A stretch of DNA of 64,000 nucleotides from Dongia deserti. Its GTDB lineage: Bacteria; Pseudomonadota; Alphaproteobacteria; Dongiales; Dongiaceae. This document shows positions 18,075-27,341 of this stretch, in pieces. The notes under the pieces were generated by a model, which was not told the origin of the DNA, ran no database searches, and saw only the letters and a program-made list of their open reading frames with translations. The stretch spans positions 1 to 64,000 of the forward strand of contig NZ_QORW01000002.1 in the NCBI RefSeq assembly GCF_003574735.1, written 5' to 3'. Each line of letters starts with the position of its first letter. The stretch's first letter is position 1. The translations under genes were made by a program, and so were the position numbers.

Positions 18075-18237
18075 GATGTCCCCTAAACCCCAGATCCCGC
18101 TGTCTTCAAACCTATCCTGCAACCGGAATGGTCGCAACGCAGGCTTGCACCAAAGGGCATTTCATGGCTCAACTTCTGACCTGCGTTCGCAGCCGCCCCG
18201 CCCCGATCGTTCCCTAGCCCACTCACGGAGTCCTGCC

Positions 18238-19842
18238 CTGTTCCAGTTCGATCGCGACTATAGCCAGCCGCGCCGATCCGCAGTCATCGCGGAGCGTGGC
18301 GCTGCGGCTACCGCCCATCCGCTTGCCACCCTGGTTGCGATCGACACGCTGCGCGCCGGCGGCAATGCAGTGGATGCCGCCATTGCCGCAGCCGCCGTCC
18401 TCGGCGTGGTCGAGCCGGCCATGACCGGGATCGGCGGCGATTGTTTCGTGCTGATCGCGCCCAAGGGCAGCGATCGCGTCATCGCCTACAACGGCGCCGG
18501 CCGTGCGCCCGCCGCCGCCAGCGCCGATTGGTTCCTGGAGCGCGGCATCACCGCCATCTCGCCCGACAGCGTGCATTCAATCACCGTGCCCGGTGCCGTG
18601 GAGGCTTGGTGCCGCCTCGCGGAAGATCATGGCAAGCTCGGCATAGACCGGCTGCTGCAGCCTGCGATCCAGCTTGCGGCCAAAGGCTTCACCGTTGCGC
18701 CCAAGGTCGCAGCCGACTGGCGCCGCAGTGCCGAGCGGCTGCGCGCCGACCCGGTTGCGCGCGCAACGCTGCTGCCCAAGGGCAAGGCGCCCAATGTCGG
18801 CGATCGCATCGCGTTCCCCGCCTTGGCCAAGGCGATGAAAGCGATCGCCCGCGACGGCGCCGATGCCTTCTATCGCGGCTGGATTGCCGAGGACATCGTG
18901 CGCAGGCTGAAGGCCGAAGGCGGCTTCCATACACCGGAGGATTTCGCGCGTCATCGCGGCGACTACGCCGCACCGATTTCGACCAGCTATCGCGGCGCGC
19001 GGGTCTGGGAATGCCCGCCGCCCGGCCAGGGCCTGACCGCGCTGCTGCTGCTCAACATCCTCAGCGAATGCGCTCAGGCTGATGGCCCGTTTTCCGTCGC
19101 GCGCTTTCACATGCAGATCGAGGCGAGCAAGCTGGCCTACGCCGAGCGGGACCGGCACATCGCCGATCCGCAGCACGTCGATGTGCCCGTGAAGCGCCTG
19201 CTGTCGCGCGCGCATGCCAAGCGCCTCGCTGCGGCGATTGATCCCATGGGCGCGATGTCGACAGTGCCGTCAAACGCATTGCTGCCGCACCCGGACACAA
19301 CCTATCTCACGGTTATAGACAAGGACCGCACCGCGGTCAGCTTCATCAACTCGATCTACTGGTCCTTCGGCAGCGCACGCATGGCGCCGAAGAGTGGGGT
19401 CGTGCTGCAGAATCGCGGCGCCTGCTTCGTGGTTCAGCCGGGTCATCCCAACTGCATCGCGCCCGGCAAGCGGTCGATGCACACCATCATCCCGGCGATG
19501 GTGACCAAGGGCGGCCGGGCGCTCATCTCCTTCGCCGTCATGGGCGGTCATTATCAGCCGGTCGGTCAGGCCCATGTGCTCGGCAACATGCTGGATTTCG
19601 GCATGGACCCGCAGGCCGCCTTGGATTGCCCGCGTCTCTTTTTCGAGGATGGCGGAGTGACCGTAGAGTCCGGCATTGCCGATAGCCTGCGCAGGGAGCT
19701 GGCGAGCCGCGGCCATATCATCGTGCCTGCGGAGCCGGACGATCCATTGGGCGGTGGCCAGGTCATTGCCATCGACTGGAAGCGGGGGGTGCTGATCGCC
19801 GGGTCCGAGCCGCGCAAGGATGGGCTGGCCCTCGGCTATTGA
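18238..19842 (+). CDS. Gamma-glutamyltransferase family protein
   Basis: A protein of about 534 residues of the gamma-glutamyltranspeptidase family, self-cleaving N-terminal nucleophile hydrolases that act on gamma-glutamyl compounds such as glutathione. The large-subunit motifs GGNAVDAAIAAAAVLGVVEP and GIGGDCF are clear. The likely autocleavage/nucleophile threonine is in the HPDTTYLTVIDKD region, and the small subunit contains NRGACF and PGKRSMHT. No signal peptide is visible, so it resembles cytoplasmic YwrD-type members more than periplasmic Ggt. No ATG fits: I propose a CTG start at 18238 with GGAG 7 nt upstream; TTG at 18145 is the alternative. Confidence 0.85.
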   Translation: MFQFDRDYSQPRRSAVIAERGAAATAHPLATLVAIDTLRAGGNAVDAAIAAAAVLGVVEPAMTGIGGDCFVLIAPKGSDRVIAYNGAGRAPAAASADWFLERGITAISPDSVHSITVPGAVEAWCRLAEDHGKLGIDRLLQPAIQLAAKGFTVAPKVAADWRRSAERLRADPVARATLLPKGKAPNVGDRIAFPALAKAMKAIARDGADAFYRGWIAEDIVRRLKAEGGFHTPEDFARHRGDYAAPISTSYRGARVWECPPPGQGLTALLLLNILSECAQADGPFSVARFHMQIEASKLAYAERDRHIADPQHVDVPVKRLLSRAHAKRLAAAIDPMGAMSTVPSNALLPHPDTTYLTVIDKDRTAVSFINSIYWSFGSARMAPKSGVVLQNRGACFVVQPGHPNCIAPGKRSMHTIIPAMVTKGGRALISFAVMGGHYQPVGQAHVLGNMLDFGMDPQAALDCPRLFFEDGGVTVESGIADSLRRELASRGHIIVPAEPDDPLGGGQVIAIDWKRGVLIAGSEPRKDGLALGY

Positions 19843-20124
19843 GCCTTCGCCGTCAGGTTCGGCTGTCCGTGAACCGCGCCACGCTTCGTTAACCAGACCA
19901 TAGGCTTTTTTAGGTTGTAATGGTGCCAGGCCTATGGCACGGTTCGTGAACGAGAACGCCGGAGGCGCATTCTCCAGTTGAACCAAAAGGTTAGGCTCCG
20001 ATCCTGAAAAGGGTTCGAGCTGTGGTCGCAAAGTCGGGGGACGTTTTGCGGCCGGGCCATCCGATCTTCACACACTGCTTCGGAGCCAGGCGAGCGGCAC
20101 CGGGGCCGAGGGAGAATGGGACGT
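19843..20124. other. Intergenic region with an inverted repeat
   Basis: About 280 bp between the gamma-glutamyltransferase and the DUF882 gene. It holds an 8-bp inverted repeat, CCATAGGC at 19898-19905 and its complement at 19930-19937, with a run of six T in the loop rather than after the stem. It is therefore not a standard terminator for the upstream gene. It probably includes the promoter of the DUF882 gene, but I cannot assign the boxes. No coding signal seen. Confidence 0.4.
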
Positions 20125-20721
20125 ATGACCGACCACACTCTGATCCCCGATTCCGAGGATTCGACTCTGTCCAAGGCGCTGGTGGGACGCCGGCGTGTAT
20201 TGGCCTTTGGCCTTGGCACCGCTGCGCTGGTCATCGCGAGTCCGCTGAAGGGCGCCCTGGCTGCCCTGCCCCAGAGCGGCACGCGCACCTTGGGTCTGGT
20301 CAGCACACACACCAACGAAAAGATCATGGCGACCTATTGGCGCGACGGCGTCTACGACAAGGGCGCGCTGAAGGACATCAATTACGTGCTGCGCGATTTT
20401 CGCACCGGCGACGTCGCCGTGATGGATCCGCAGCTTCTCGATCTCCTGGTCGAACTGCATCGCCGCACCGGCAGCCGCAAGGCGTTCCAGGTCATCTCGG
20501 GCTACCGTTCGCCGAAGACCAACGCCATGCTGGCCTCAGGCAGCGGCGGCGTCGCCAAGCGCAGCCTGCATATGGAAGCCAAGGCGATTGATATCCGGCT
20601 CTACGACGTGGCTCTGAGCGACCTGCGCCAGACTGCCATTGCGATGAAGGCCGGCGGCGTTGGCTACTACAAGAAGTCGGACTTCGTGCACGTCGATACC
20701 GGGCGCGTTCGGCAGTGGTGA
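20125..20721 (+). CDS. DUF882 family, Tat-exported M15-type peptidoglycan peptidase
   Basis: A 198-residue YcbK/MepK-like protein of the DUF882 family, related to peptidase M15 D,D-/L,D-carboxypeptidases. A twin-arginine signal is evident: Arg-Arg-Arg at about residues 22-24 followed by a hydrophobic stretch to about 47. The zinc-binding set appears complete, with H149-x6-D156 in SLHMEAKAIDI and H189-x-D191 in FVHVD, plus the SGYRSP substrate block. It most likely cleaves peptidoglycan cross-links in the periplasm, which fits the L,D-transpeptidase encoded about 8 kb to the left. An ATG at 20116 is possible, but its purine box is too close. Confidence 0.9.
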   Translation: MTDHTLIPDSEDSTLSKALVGRRRVLAFGLGTAALVIASPLKGALAALPQSGTRTLGLVSTHTNEKIMATYWRDGVYDKGALKDINYVLRDFRTGDVAVMDPQLLDLLVELHRRTGSRKAFQVISGYRSPKTNAMLASGSGGVAKRSLHMEAKAIDIRLYDVALSDLRQTAIAMKAGGVGYYKKSDFVHVDTGRVRQW

Positions 20722-20863
20722 TCGGCCCCTGGTTGCGCTCCGGCGGTAACAGGCTGATTTTCCGCGCGCTCGCGTTGCATCGTTAAGACATTAACGATCT
20801 TTTCACCATGCCCTGCCATGATTCCACTGGGATTCCAGGGATTTCAGAGGCAAGGTTGCGTTC

Positions 20864-21766
20864 ATGGATGATCTGACGGAACTCCAATCGCGGGTGGCCG
20901 CGGCACAGGAGCGCCTACAGCAAAGCGCCGAGGAAGAGCGCCGTTATGGCTTGCGCCTAAACGACATCGTCTCGATCGTCGAAGGCTCGCTCTCCCGTCA
21001 GCGTGAGGAAGTCGACAAGCTGAAAGCGGAAGTCACGGAGCTCCGCACGATCGTGGGCAAGCTTAGCTCCGAGCGCGACGAAGCGAAGGGTGCCCTCATC
21101 CAGGCCCACGCCGCCTTGAGCGCCGCGCAAGCGCGCCTTGGCCAGCGCGAAATGCAGAACGAGCAGCTGCGCCGCATGCTGATGGAACTGCTGGCCGTGG
21201 TCGAGGGACGCCAGGCCAGCGCCGTGCACGATGTGGTGCGCCGCCTCGAAGGCGGCATCCAAACCCTGATCAAGCAGGAGCACGCCCAGCAGCCGGAAAT
21301 GGCGGCCGCCGCACCGGATGCGATCCCGCCGCGCACTTCAACCGCAACGACGGCGCCGCGCCGCTTGACTGTGGTGGCCACCGTCACAAAGCCGAACGAG
21401 ACGACGGGACAACTCGCCCTCGCGCAACAGCCGATCAACGAAGAAGCGCAGATCGCCCACGAAGTGGCGCAGGAAAATTTCGAGGAGCCGGCTGCCGAGA
21501 CCGAGAGCGAGCCCGAATCCCTGTCCGAGGTCGTCATGAGCGAAGCCGGCGACATCGTCGCCGATCCGGATGCCGAACAGGCCAAGGTCAAGAGCGAAGC
21601 GAACCCGCAGGAACAGCAGCTGGTCAACGCCTTGCTCGATGCTGAGCGCAAGCTGATCGAAGCCGAGGCGCTAGGCGCGACAAGCGCCAGTTCTCCCGTC
21701 GCGGAAATCATACGCCGCATCAGCCAGCGCACGCGCGAGATCAACGAGCAGGCGCCGCAGGGCTGA
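20864..21766 (+). CDS. Coiled-coil protein of unknown function
   Basis: A 300-residue soluble protein with a long N-terminal coiled coil (about residues 1-150, with heptad-like Leu/Glu/Arg spacing from LQSRVAAAQERLQQ onward). An acidic, Pro/Thr/Glu-rich linker (about 155-255) and a short C-terminal helical piece (LVNALLDAERKLIEAEALG) follow. There is no signal peptide or membrane segment. I do not recognise a family. The preceding intergenic stretch contains AT-rich GTTAAGACATTAACG-type sequence that may be promoter. Its neighbours are two envelope-type peptidases, so a scaffold or cell-division role is possible but unsupported by sequence. Confidence 0.7.
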   Translation: MDDLTELQSRVAAAQERLQQSAEEERRYGLRLNDIVSIVEGSLSRQREEVDKLKAEVTELRTIVGKLSSERDEAKGALIQAHAALSAAQARLGQREMQNEQLRRMLMELLAVVEGRQASAVHDVVRRLEGGIQTLIKQEHAQQPEMAAAAPDAIPPRTSTATTAPRRLTVVATVTKPNETTGQLALAQQPINEEAQIAHEVAQENFEEPAAETESEPESLSEVVMSEAGDIVADPDAEQAKVKSEANPQEQQLVNALLDAERKLIEAEALGATSASSPVAEIIRRISQRTREINEQAPQG

Positions 21767-21891
21767 GCACCGGCCCGCAGCCGGAACATCCGTTCTTCCG
21801 ATGCGTTGACCAAGGCTATCGCGCCTGATGCTGCATTTGCGCGCGCGACCGCGTAGAGTCGCGTCCGTGATCTGGACGAAAGGATTCGACG

Positions 21892-22812
21892 ATGCTGTGG
21901 AAAGGCCGCAGGCAGAGCCGCAACATCGAAGACCGCCGTGGCATGGGCGGCATGCGTTTCCCCGGCGGGCTTGGGGGCGGGCTAGGCGGCGGCTATCGAC
22001 GCGGCGGGATGCGCGGCGGTGGGCTTGGGCTCGGCGGCATCATCATTCTCTTCATCATCGCCTGGGCGCTCGGCATCAATCCGCTCGCGCTGCTGTCCGG
22101 CGATTTCGGTTCCGGCAGCTATATCGAACAGCAGACGGCAGGCGGTGGCACGTTCTCGAGCCCGCAAGAGGAGGACCTGAAGCAGTTCGTCGCCGTTGTG
22201 CTCGCCGATACCGAAGACACGTGGCATCACCTTCTGCCCGAGATCGGCGCGCAATATCGCGAACCCAAGCTCGTACTGTTCTCCGGCGGCGCACAGTCCG
22301 GGTGCGGCTTCGCGCAATCGGCAGTCGGACCCTTCTATTGTCCAGCGGATGAGAAGGTCTATCTCGACTTGACGTTCTTTGATGAGCTGTCGCGGCGCTT
22401 CGGCGCGCCCGGCGACTTTGCACAGGCCTACGTGATCGCGCACGAGGTTGGCCATCATGTGCAGACGGTACTTGGCATCGAGGAGCAGGTGAGCCGAGCT
22501 CGCGCCGGTATGAGCCAAAGTGAAAGCAATGCCCTTTCCGTGCGCGTCGAGCTGCAGGCCGACTGCTTCGCCGGCGTATGGGCCAATCGCGCCCATCAGG
22601 AACGCGGTCTGATCGAGCGGGGCGACATCGAGGAAGCGCTCACCGCAGCGAGCGCCGTTGGCGACGACACGCTGCAGAAGCGATCCAGCGGCCGGGTGGT
22701 GCCCGACAGCTTCACCCACGGTTCTGCCGCGCAGCGCGTGCGCTGGTTCGAGACTGGATATCGCAGCGGCAACATCACCGACTGCGATACCTTCAGGGCA
22801 AAGACTCTCTAG
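21892..22812 (+). CDS. ypfJ: Neutral zinc metallopeptidase, YpfJ family
   Basis: A 306-residue member of the YpfJ / KPN_02809 neutral zinc metallopeptidase family. The N terminus is Arg/Gly-rich, one transmembrane helix lies at about residues 46-65, and the bulk of the protein is outside the cytoplasm. The zincin motif HEVGHHV is at residues 184-190, and the conserved FCG-like segment [16 protein letters not shown] is at about 136-151. [11 protein letters not shown] supplies the third zinc ligand region. The biological substrate is unknown. AAAGGA precedes the ATG at 21892. Its stop overlaps that of cysA by 4 nt on the opposite strand. Confidence 0.93.
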   Translation: MLWKGRRQSRNIEDRRGMGGMRFPGGLGGGLGGGYRRGGMRGGGLGLGGIIILFIIAWALGINPLALLSGDFGSGSYIEQQTAGGGTFSSPQEEDLKQFVAVVLADTEDTWHHLLPEIGAQYREPKLVLFSGGAQSGCGFAQSAVGPFYCPADEKVYLDLTFFDELSRRFGAPGDFAQAYVIAHEVGHHVQTVLGIEEQVSRARAGMSQSESNALSVRVELQADCFAGVWANRAHQERGLIERGDIEEALTAASAVGDDTLQKRSSGRVVPDSFTHGSAAQRVRWFETGYRSGNITDCDTFRAKTL

Positions 22813-23873
22813 GCTGTCGCCGCGTCCGGGAAGGCGCGGATCTTAGTCATTGTCAGCGTCACCAGCTTGTCGGGAGCGATCAGTTCCCCGGCGGGCGAGC
22901 CATGCGGCACTTCCGCTTCGAGCATTTCGCCGTTGGCCAGCAATGCCAGCTCCACCCGGATCGCGGGGCCGGCAACGAAGATCTGACGTACCCGGGCTTC
23001 CAATCCTTCCGCGCGCGCATCACCGATGATGAGGTCGTGCGGCCGCACGAATGCAACACCCGTCGCATCGCGCAGCTCAGGATGCTCCGGCGCGGGCAGA
23101 ACAAGCGATCCGACCATCGCTCGGCCCCGGTCGATTCTGCATGGCAGCCGGTTTGCATTACCGAGGAACTCGTACACGAACGCGGTCGCCGGACGCTGGT
23201 AGACCTCAGCAGGCGTGCCGATCTGCTCGATCCGGCCATCGCTCATGACCGCGATGCGATCGGCCAGCTCGAGCGCCTCCTCCTGGTCGTGCGTGACGAA
23301 CAGCGAGGTCAGCTGCATGTCGTCATGCAGCCGCCGCAGCCAGCGCCGCAATTCCTTTCGCACCTTGGCGTCGAGCGCGCCGAACGGCTCGTCCAGCAGT
23401 AGCACGGCCGGCTGGATCGCGAGGGCGCGGGCCAGAGCCACGCGCTGGCGCTGACCGCCCGACAACTGGCTGGGATAGCGGTCGCCCAAGCGGTCGAGCT
23501 GGACCAGGCGCAGCAACTCATTCACTTGCTTGTCGATCACGGCCTTAGGCGGCCGCTTGTCGCGCGGCTTCACGCGCAGGCCGAAGCTGACATTCTCGGC
23601 GACGGTCATGTGCTTGAACAGAGCATAGTGCTGGAACACGAAGCCCACGTTGCGCTCGCCGGCACCCTGCGAAGCCACGTCCCGGCCGTTGAACAGCAGG
23701 CGCCCGCTGTCGGCGAACTCCAGCCCCGCCAGGATCCGCAGCAATGTGGTTTTGCCCGAACCTGATGGGCCGAGCAGAGCGACGAACTCGCCACGCGAAG
23801 CGGAGAGATTGACGCCGCGCAGAGCCGGGAATCCATTGAAGCTCTTGTAGATACCGTCGGCAGTGATGGTCAT
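22809..23873 (-). CDS. cysA: Sulfate/thiosulfate ABC importer ATP-binding protein
   Basis: The 354-residue ATPase of the sulfate/thiosulfate importer. The Walker A motif GPSGSGKTT is at residues 35-43, the signature [15 protein letters not shown] at about 136, Walker [13 protein letters not shown] and the switch histidine in FVTHDQEEA follow, and a C-terminal TOBE-like regulatory domain starts at about 240. It is the last gene of a minus-strand operon whose order is binding protein, CysT, CysW, CysA, starting 12 bp after cysW. The complete set implies active sulfate uptake for cysteine synthesis. Confidence 0.95.
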   Translation of the reverse strand: MTITADGIYKSFNGFPALRGVNLSASRGEFVALLGPSGSGKTTLLRILAGLEFADSGRLLFNGRDVASQGAGERNVGFVFQHYALFKHMTVAENVSFGLRVKPRDKRPPKAVIDKQVNELLRLVQLDRLGDRYPSQLSGGQRQRVALARALAIQPAVLLLDEPFGALDAKVRKELRRWLRRLHDDMQLTSLFVTHDQEEALELADRIAVMSDGRIEQIGTPAEVYQRPATAFVYEFLGNANRLPCRIDRGRAMVGSLVLPAPEHPELRDATGVAFVRPHDLIIGDARAEGLEARVRQIFVAGPAIRVELALLANGEMLEAEVPHGSPAGELIAPDKLVTLTMTKIRAFPDAATA

Positions 23874-23885
23874 CCTTCGCTCCCT

Positions 23886-24764
23886 CTAGTGCTTGCGTCC
23901 GCCGGCAAGCCGGTCGCCATAGCGCCATTCCAGCAACGACTTCGCCACCAATGTCACGATCGCGAGCCCCGCCAGGAGCGATGCAACCGCGAAGGCGCCG
24001 ACGAAGTCGTATTCGTTGTAGAGAATCTCCACATGCAGCGGCATGGTGTTGGTGAGGCCACGGATATGGCCCGACACGACCGACACGGCGCCGAACTCGC
24101 CCATCGCACGCGCATTGCACAGCAGCACGCCGTAGAGCAGGCCCCATGCCACATTCGGCAGGGTCACATACCAGAAGGTCCTCCAGCCGCTCGCCCCCAA
24201 CGAAATCGCGGCTTCTTCCTCGTCCCTGCCCTGCTCCTGCATCAGCGGGATCAGCTCACGCGCGACGAACGGGAACGTGACGAAGACCGTCGCCAGCACA
24301 AGGCCGGTAACGTTGAAGATGATCTTGATGTCCAGTTCCTTCAGGGCCGGTCCGAACCAGCCGTTCGCGCCATAGAGCAGCACGTAGATGAGGCCGGAGA
24401 TCACGGGCGACACTGAGAACGGCAGGTCGATCAGGGTCACCAGCAGGCTCTTGCCGCGGAAATCGAACTTCGCGACGGCCCAGGCTGCCGCCAGTCCGAA
24501 CACCACGTTGAGCGGTACGGCAATGGCGGCGACCAACAACGTCAGCCGCACGGCCTGCCAGGTATCCGCATTGCCGACGGCCTGGAAGAAGGTCGCGAAG
24601 CCGCCGCTCAGCGCCTCCATGAAAACGGAGATCAGCGGCAGCACCAGAACCAGCGCGATGAACAGCATGCCCGTTGCGATCAGCGCCCAGCGCACCAGTG
24701 GCGACTCAGTGGTTGCACGGCGCACTTTCGCGGCCGTGGCCGGTCCAGCCGTTTGGGTTTCCAT
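23886..24764 (-). CDS. cysW: Sulfate ABC importer permease CysW
   Basis: A 292-residue inner-membrane permease of the CysW type with six transmembrane segments. The EAA loop (EEAAISLGASGWRTFWYVTLP) contacts CysA. It pairs with CysT to form the channel. The start at 24764 comes directly after the cysT stop and is preferred over 24794, which would overlap cysT by 28 nt; both are in frame. The following cysA begins 12 bp downstream. Family assignment to CysW rather than CysT rests on gene order and on the N-terminal extension before the first helix. Confidence 0.93.
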   Translation of the reverse strand: METQTAGPATAAKVRRATTESPLVRWALIATGMLFIALVLVLPLISVFMEALSGGFATFFQAVGNADTWQAVRLTLLVAAIAVPLNVVFGLAAAWAVAKFDFRGKSLLVTLIDLPFSVSPVISGLIYVLLYGANGWFGPALKELDIKIIFNVTGLVLATVFVTFPFVARELIPLMQEQGRDEEEAAISLGASGWRTFWYVTLPNVAWGLLYGVLLCNARAMGEFGAVSVVSGHIRGLTNTMPLHVEILYNEYDFVGAFAVASLLAGLAIVTLVAKSLLEWRYGDRLAGGRKH

Positions 24765-24766
24765 GC

Positions 24767-25621
24767 TTAGTGCTCTTCGTGCCTGCGCGACCATCTCTGC
24801 ACCAGATTGATGAGGAGGAGGATGAGGAACGATGCCGCCAGCATGATGACGCCGATGGCGGCTGCACCGGCATAATCGAACTGTTCCAATTTGATGACGA
24901 TGAGCAGCGGCGCGATCTCCGACACCAGCGGCATGTTGCCGGCGATGAAGATGACCGAGCCGTATTCGCCGACCGCCCGCGCGAACGCGAGGGCGAAGCC
25001 GGTCAACAGTGCCGGCAGGATGGCCGGCAGGATGACGAGGCGAAAGGTCTGCCAGCGGCTCGCGCCGAGGCTGACCGCGGCCTCTTCGACCTCTTTATCA
25101 AGATCCTGCAGCACCGGTTGCAGGCTGCGCACGACGAAGGGCAGCCCGATGAAGATGAGAGCTACCAGCACACCCAGCGGCGTGAACGCAATCTCGATGC
25201 CAAGCGGTTTGAACAGGCTACCAACCCAGCCGTTGGGCGCATAGATCGTGGCAAGGGAGATGCCCGCCACCGCGGTCGGCAGCGCGAACGGCAGATCGAC
25301 CAGAGCGTCCACGATGCGCTTGAAGGGGAAATCGTACCGCACCAGGACCCAGGCGACGATCAAGCCGAAAAAGGCGTTGACGACGGCCGCGATGAAGGCC
25401 GCGCCAAAGCTCAGCCTCAGCGCGGCCAGGACGCGGCTGTCCATCAGGACTCCGAGGAAGCCCGAAATCCCCAGCGTCGCCGGCCGCAGCACCAAGGCGG
25501 AAAGCGGCAGCAGCACGATGATGCTGAGATAGGCGACGGCGAAGCCGAGCGTGAGACCGAACCCCGGCAGAACGCTCGGCCGCTTGAAGCCGCCGCTCAA
25601 AGAAGTGGCGAGTGCAGTCAT
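24767..25621 (-). CDS. cysT: Sulfate ABC importer permease CysT (CysU)
   Basis: A 284-residue permease with six hydrophobic segments and the EAA loop EEAAVSLGASRWQTFRLVILP. It carries the typical CysT segment LPFALPTAVAGISL with the downstream IYAPNGWVG block. It forms the membrane channel together with CysW, to which it is adjacent. It starts 14 bp after the sulfate-binding protein gene. All members of the system lie on the minus strand without internal promoters that I can see. Confidence 0.94.
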   Translation of the reverse strand: MTALATSLSGGFKRPSVLPGFGLTLGFAVAYLSIIVLLPLSALVLRPATLGISGFLGVLMDSRVLAALRLSFGAAFIAAVVNAFFGLIVAWVLVRYDFPFKRIVDALVDLPFALPTAVAGISLATIYAPNGWVGSLFKPLGIEIAFTPLGVLVALIFIGLPFVVRSLQPVLQDLDKEVEEAAVSLGASRWQTFRLVILPAILPALLTGFALAFARAVGEYGSVIFIAGNMPLVSEIAPLLIVIKLEQFDYAGAAAIGVIMLAASFLILLLINLVQRWSRRHEEH

Positions 25622-25635
25622 CTATCGGCCTATGC

Positions 25636-26655
25636 TTACTGACCGGGTCGATAGATCTGGTCGAAGATTCCGCCGTCGGCGAAATGCTTCTTCTGCGCTT
25701 CCTGCCAGCCGCCGAACGTATCGGCGATCGTCACCAACGGAATCTCCGGAAACTGGCTCTTGTATTTCGTGGCGACTGCCTGATCGGTCGGGCGATAGAA
25801 GTTCTTCGCCGCGATTTCCTGGGCCTCCGGGGAATAGAGATATTCGAGATAGGCTTCCGCAACCTTGCGCGTTTCGTGATCGTCGACATTGCTGTCGACC
25901 AATGCAACGGGCGGTTCGGCTAGGATGCTCGCGCTCGGCACCACGATCTCGATTTTGTCGGCGCCAAGCTGCTTGACCGCGAGATGGGCTTCGTTCTCCC
26001 AGGTCAGCAGAACGTCGCCAAGGCCGCGCTGAGCGAAGGTCGTCGTGCTGCCCCGCGCGCCGGTATCGAGCACGGGCACACGGCTATAGAGATTGCCGAC
26101 GAACTGCTTGGCCTTGGCTTCGTCGCCGCCGGATTGCTGCAAGGCATAGGCCCAGGCCGCCAGATAGTTCCAGCGCGCACCACCCGAGGTCTTCGGGTTC
26201 GGCGTAATGACCTGGATGTCCTCCTTCAGGAGATCCGGCCAGTCCTTGATGTTCTTGGGATTGCCCTTGCGCACCAGGAACACGATGGTCGAGGTGTACG
26301 GAGATGAATTGTGCGGCAGTCGCTTCTGCCAGTCCTTGTCGATGAGGTCCGAATTCTGCGCGATGGCGTCGATGTCATAGGCGAGCGCCAGGGTTACCAC
26401 GTCCGCTTCGAGGCCGTCGATCACCGCGCGGGCCTGCTTGCCGGAGCCGCCATGGGATTGTTCGATGGTGACGTCCTCGCCGGTCTCCGCTTTCCACTTG
26501 GCGGCGAAGCCTTCATTGATTGCCTTGTAGAATTCCCGCGTGGGGTCGTAGCTGACATTCAGCAATGTGGTATCGGCGCGAGCTGCGCTCACTCCGGCAA
26601 AGAGTCCAATCGCAAAGGCGCCGCCGCAGACAAGGCGGTTCAGTCGGTTTGCCAT
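25636..26655 (-). CDS. sbp: Periplasmic sulfate-binding protein
   Basis: A 339-residue periplasmic binding protein for sulfate (or thiosulfate), first gene of the importer operon. A signal peptide covers about residues 1-27 (ending SAARA). Sulfate-binding family blocks are present: [55 protein letters not shown] and the late YRPTDQAVA. The 93 bp upstream gap to the Rrf2 gene should contain a promoter or the operon may read through from Rrf2. The two-protein choice Sbp versus CysP cannot be settled by eye. Confidence 0.94.
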   Translation of the reverse strand: MANRLNRLVCGGAFAIGLFAGVSAARADTTLLNVSYDPTREFYKAINEGFAAKWKAETGEDVTIEQSHGGSGKQARAVIDGLEADVVTLALAYDIDAIAQNSDLIDKDWQKRLPHNSSPYTSTIVFLVRKGNPKNIKDWPDLLKEDIQVITPNPKTSGGARWNYLAAWAYALQQSGGDEAKAKQFVGNLYSRVPVLDTGARGSTTTFAQRGLGDVLLTWENEAHLAVKQLGADKIEIVVPSASILAEPPVALVDSNVDDHETRKVAEAYLEYLYSPEAQEIAAKNFYRPTDQAVATKYKSQFPEIPLVTIADTFGGWQEAQKKHFADGGIFDQIYRPGQ

Positions 26656-26748
26656 CGTTGCTCTCCCTTAGTTTCAGCACATCCCGTTCGAATTATTCAT
26701 TCATTCCAATGATCGCCTCGGCCGACCGCGCCGAAGTCTGACACCTCC

Positions 26749-27198
26749 TTAGATTCCTGCGCCAATGTCTATTCGGTGATGAGGCCGGCGGATGGCCTCC
26801 GCCAGGGTTGAACTGTCCAGGACGCGCGCAACCGCGTCGCGGGTCTTGCGCATGGTGTCCCGGATGGAGCACTCCGATTCGCTCAGGCAATCCTCGCACC
26901 GTCGGTACGCCGTCTTGCTTGCACATGGTACCAGCGCCAACGGCCCGTCGATGTAGCGCACGACCTGGCCAAACGTGATGGATTCAGGCGACTTGGCGAG
27001 TGTGTAGCCGCCATGCTTGCCTCTGATGCTCCGAACCACCCCATGACGTTTGAGTTCCAAGAGGATCAGCTCCAGAAACTTGCGCGGCATATGCTGGCTC
27101 TCGGCGATCTCCGCAATCTGCGTCGGCTCGCCGACTGGCTGGTCCGCCAGATAAAGCAGCGCATGCAACGCGTATTTGGCTTTCTGCGAGAGCATCAT
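26749..27198 (-). CDS. Rrf2-family regulator, likely controller of the sulfate operon
   Basis: A 149-residue Rrf2-family DNA-binding protein. The winged helix spans residues about 1-70 (KAKYALHALLYLA, then MPRKFLELILLELKRHGVVRS and GKHGGYTLAK). In the C-terminal half four cysteines occur at 92, 101, 104 and 110. IscR uses three Cys in this area to hold an Fe-S cluster, whereas CymR-type sulfur regulators lack a cluster, so either sensing mode is possible. It lies directly upstream of the sulfate importer on the same strand. A long imperfect palindrome sits just before its start (27203-27234), suggesting autoregulation. The second ATG at 27195 may also be used. Confidence 0.9.
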   Translation of the reverse strand: MMLSQKAKYALHALLYLADQPVGEPTQIAEIAESQHMPRKFLELILLELKRHGVVRSIRGKHGGYTLAKSPESITFGQVVRYIDGPLALVPCASKTAYRRCEDCLSESECSIRDTMRKTRDAVARVLDSSTLAEAIRRPHHRIDIGAGI

Positions 27199-27202
27199 TA
27201 CT

Positions 27203-27234
27203 CCGTAAACTCGATAGACATTATCGGTTTACGG
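27203..27234. promoter_or_regulatory. Imperfect palindromic operator before the Rrf2 gene
   Basis: CCGTAAAC followed by CGATA on the left is mirrored by TATCG and GTTTACGG on the right, around a 5-bp centre, with one unpaired T in the left arm. It lies 5 to 36 bp upstream of the Rrf2 ATG and overlaps the predicted -10 side of its promoter. The size and position suit a dimeric repressor, most simply the Rrf2 protein itself. Confidence 0.65.
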
Positions 27235-27245
27235 CCCCCTGTCAA
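27218..27245 (-). promoter_or_regulatory. Putative promoter of the Rrf2 gene
   Basis: On the minus strand a perfect -35 hexamer TTGACA (27240-27245) is followed after 16 bp by TAATGT (27218-27223), a modest -10 box. The palindromic operator overlaps the -10 element and the spacer, so a bound regulator would block RNA polymerase. Confidence 0.5.
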
Positions 27246-27341
27246 GCCAGGGCCCCATTCTGAAGGATAGCCACACGGGCGCCATGGAATTGCCAACTTA
27301 TTGAATCCGCATTCAATTTGTCTGTTAAGGCGCTTATACTG

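Noticed and set aside
24674-25642. 322-codon plus-strand frame with Asp/Glu/Gln-rich translation
   Set aside because: Antisense of cysT and cysW; hydrophobic codons read backward give this acidic and glutamine-rich pattern.
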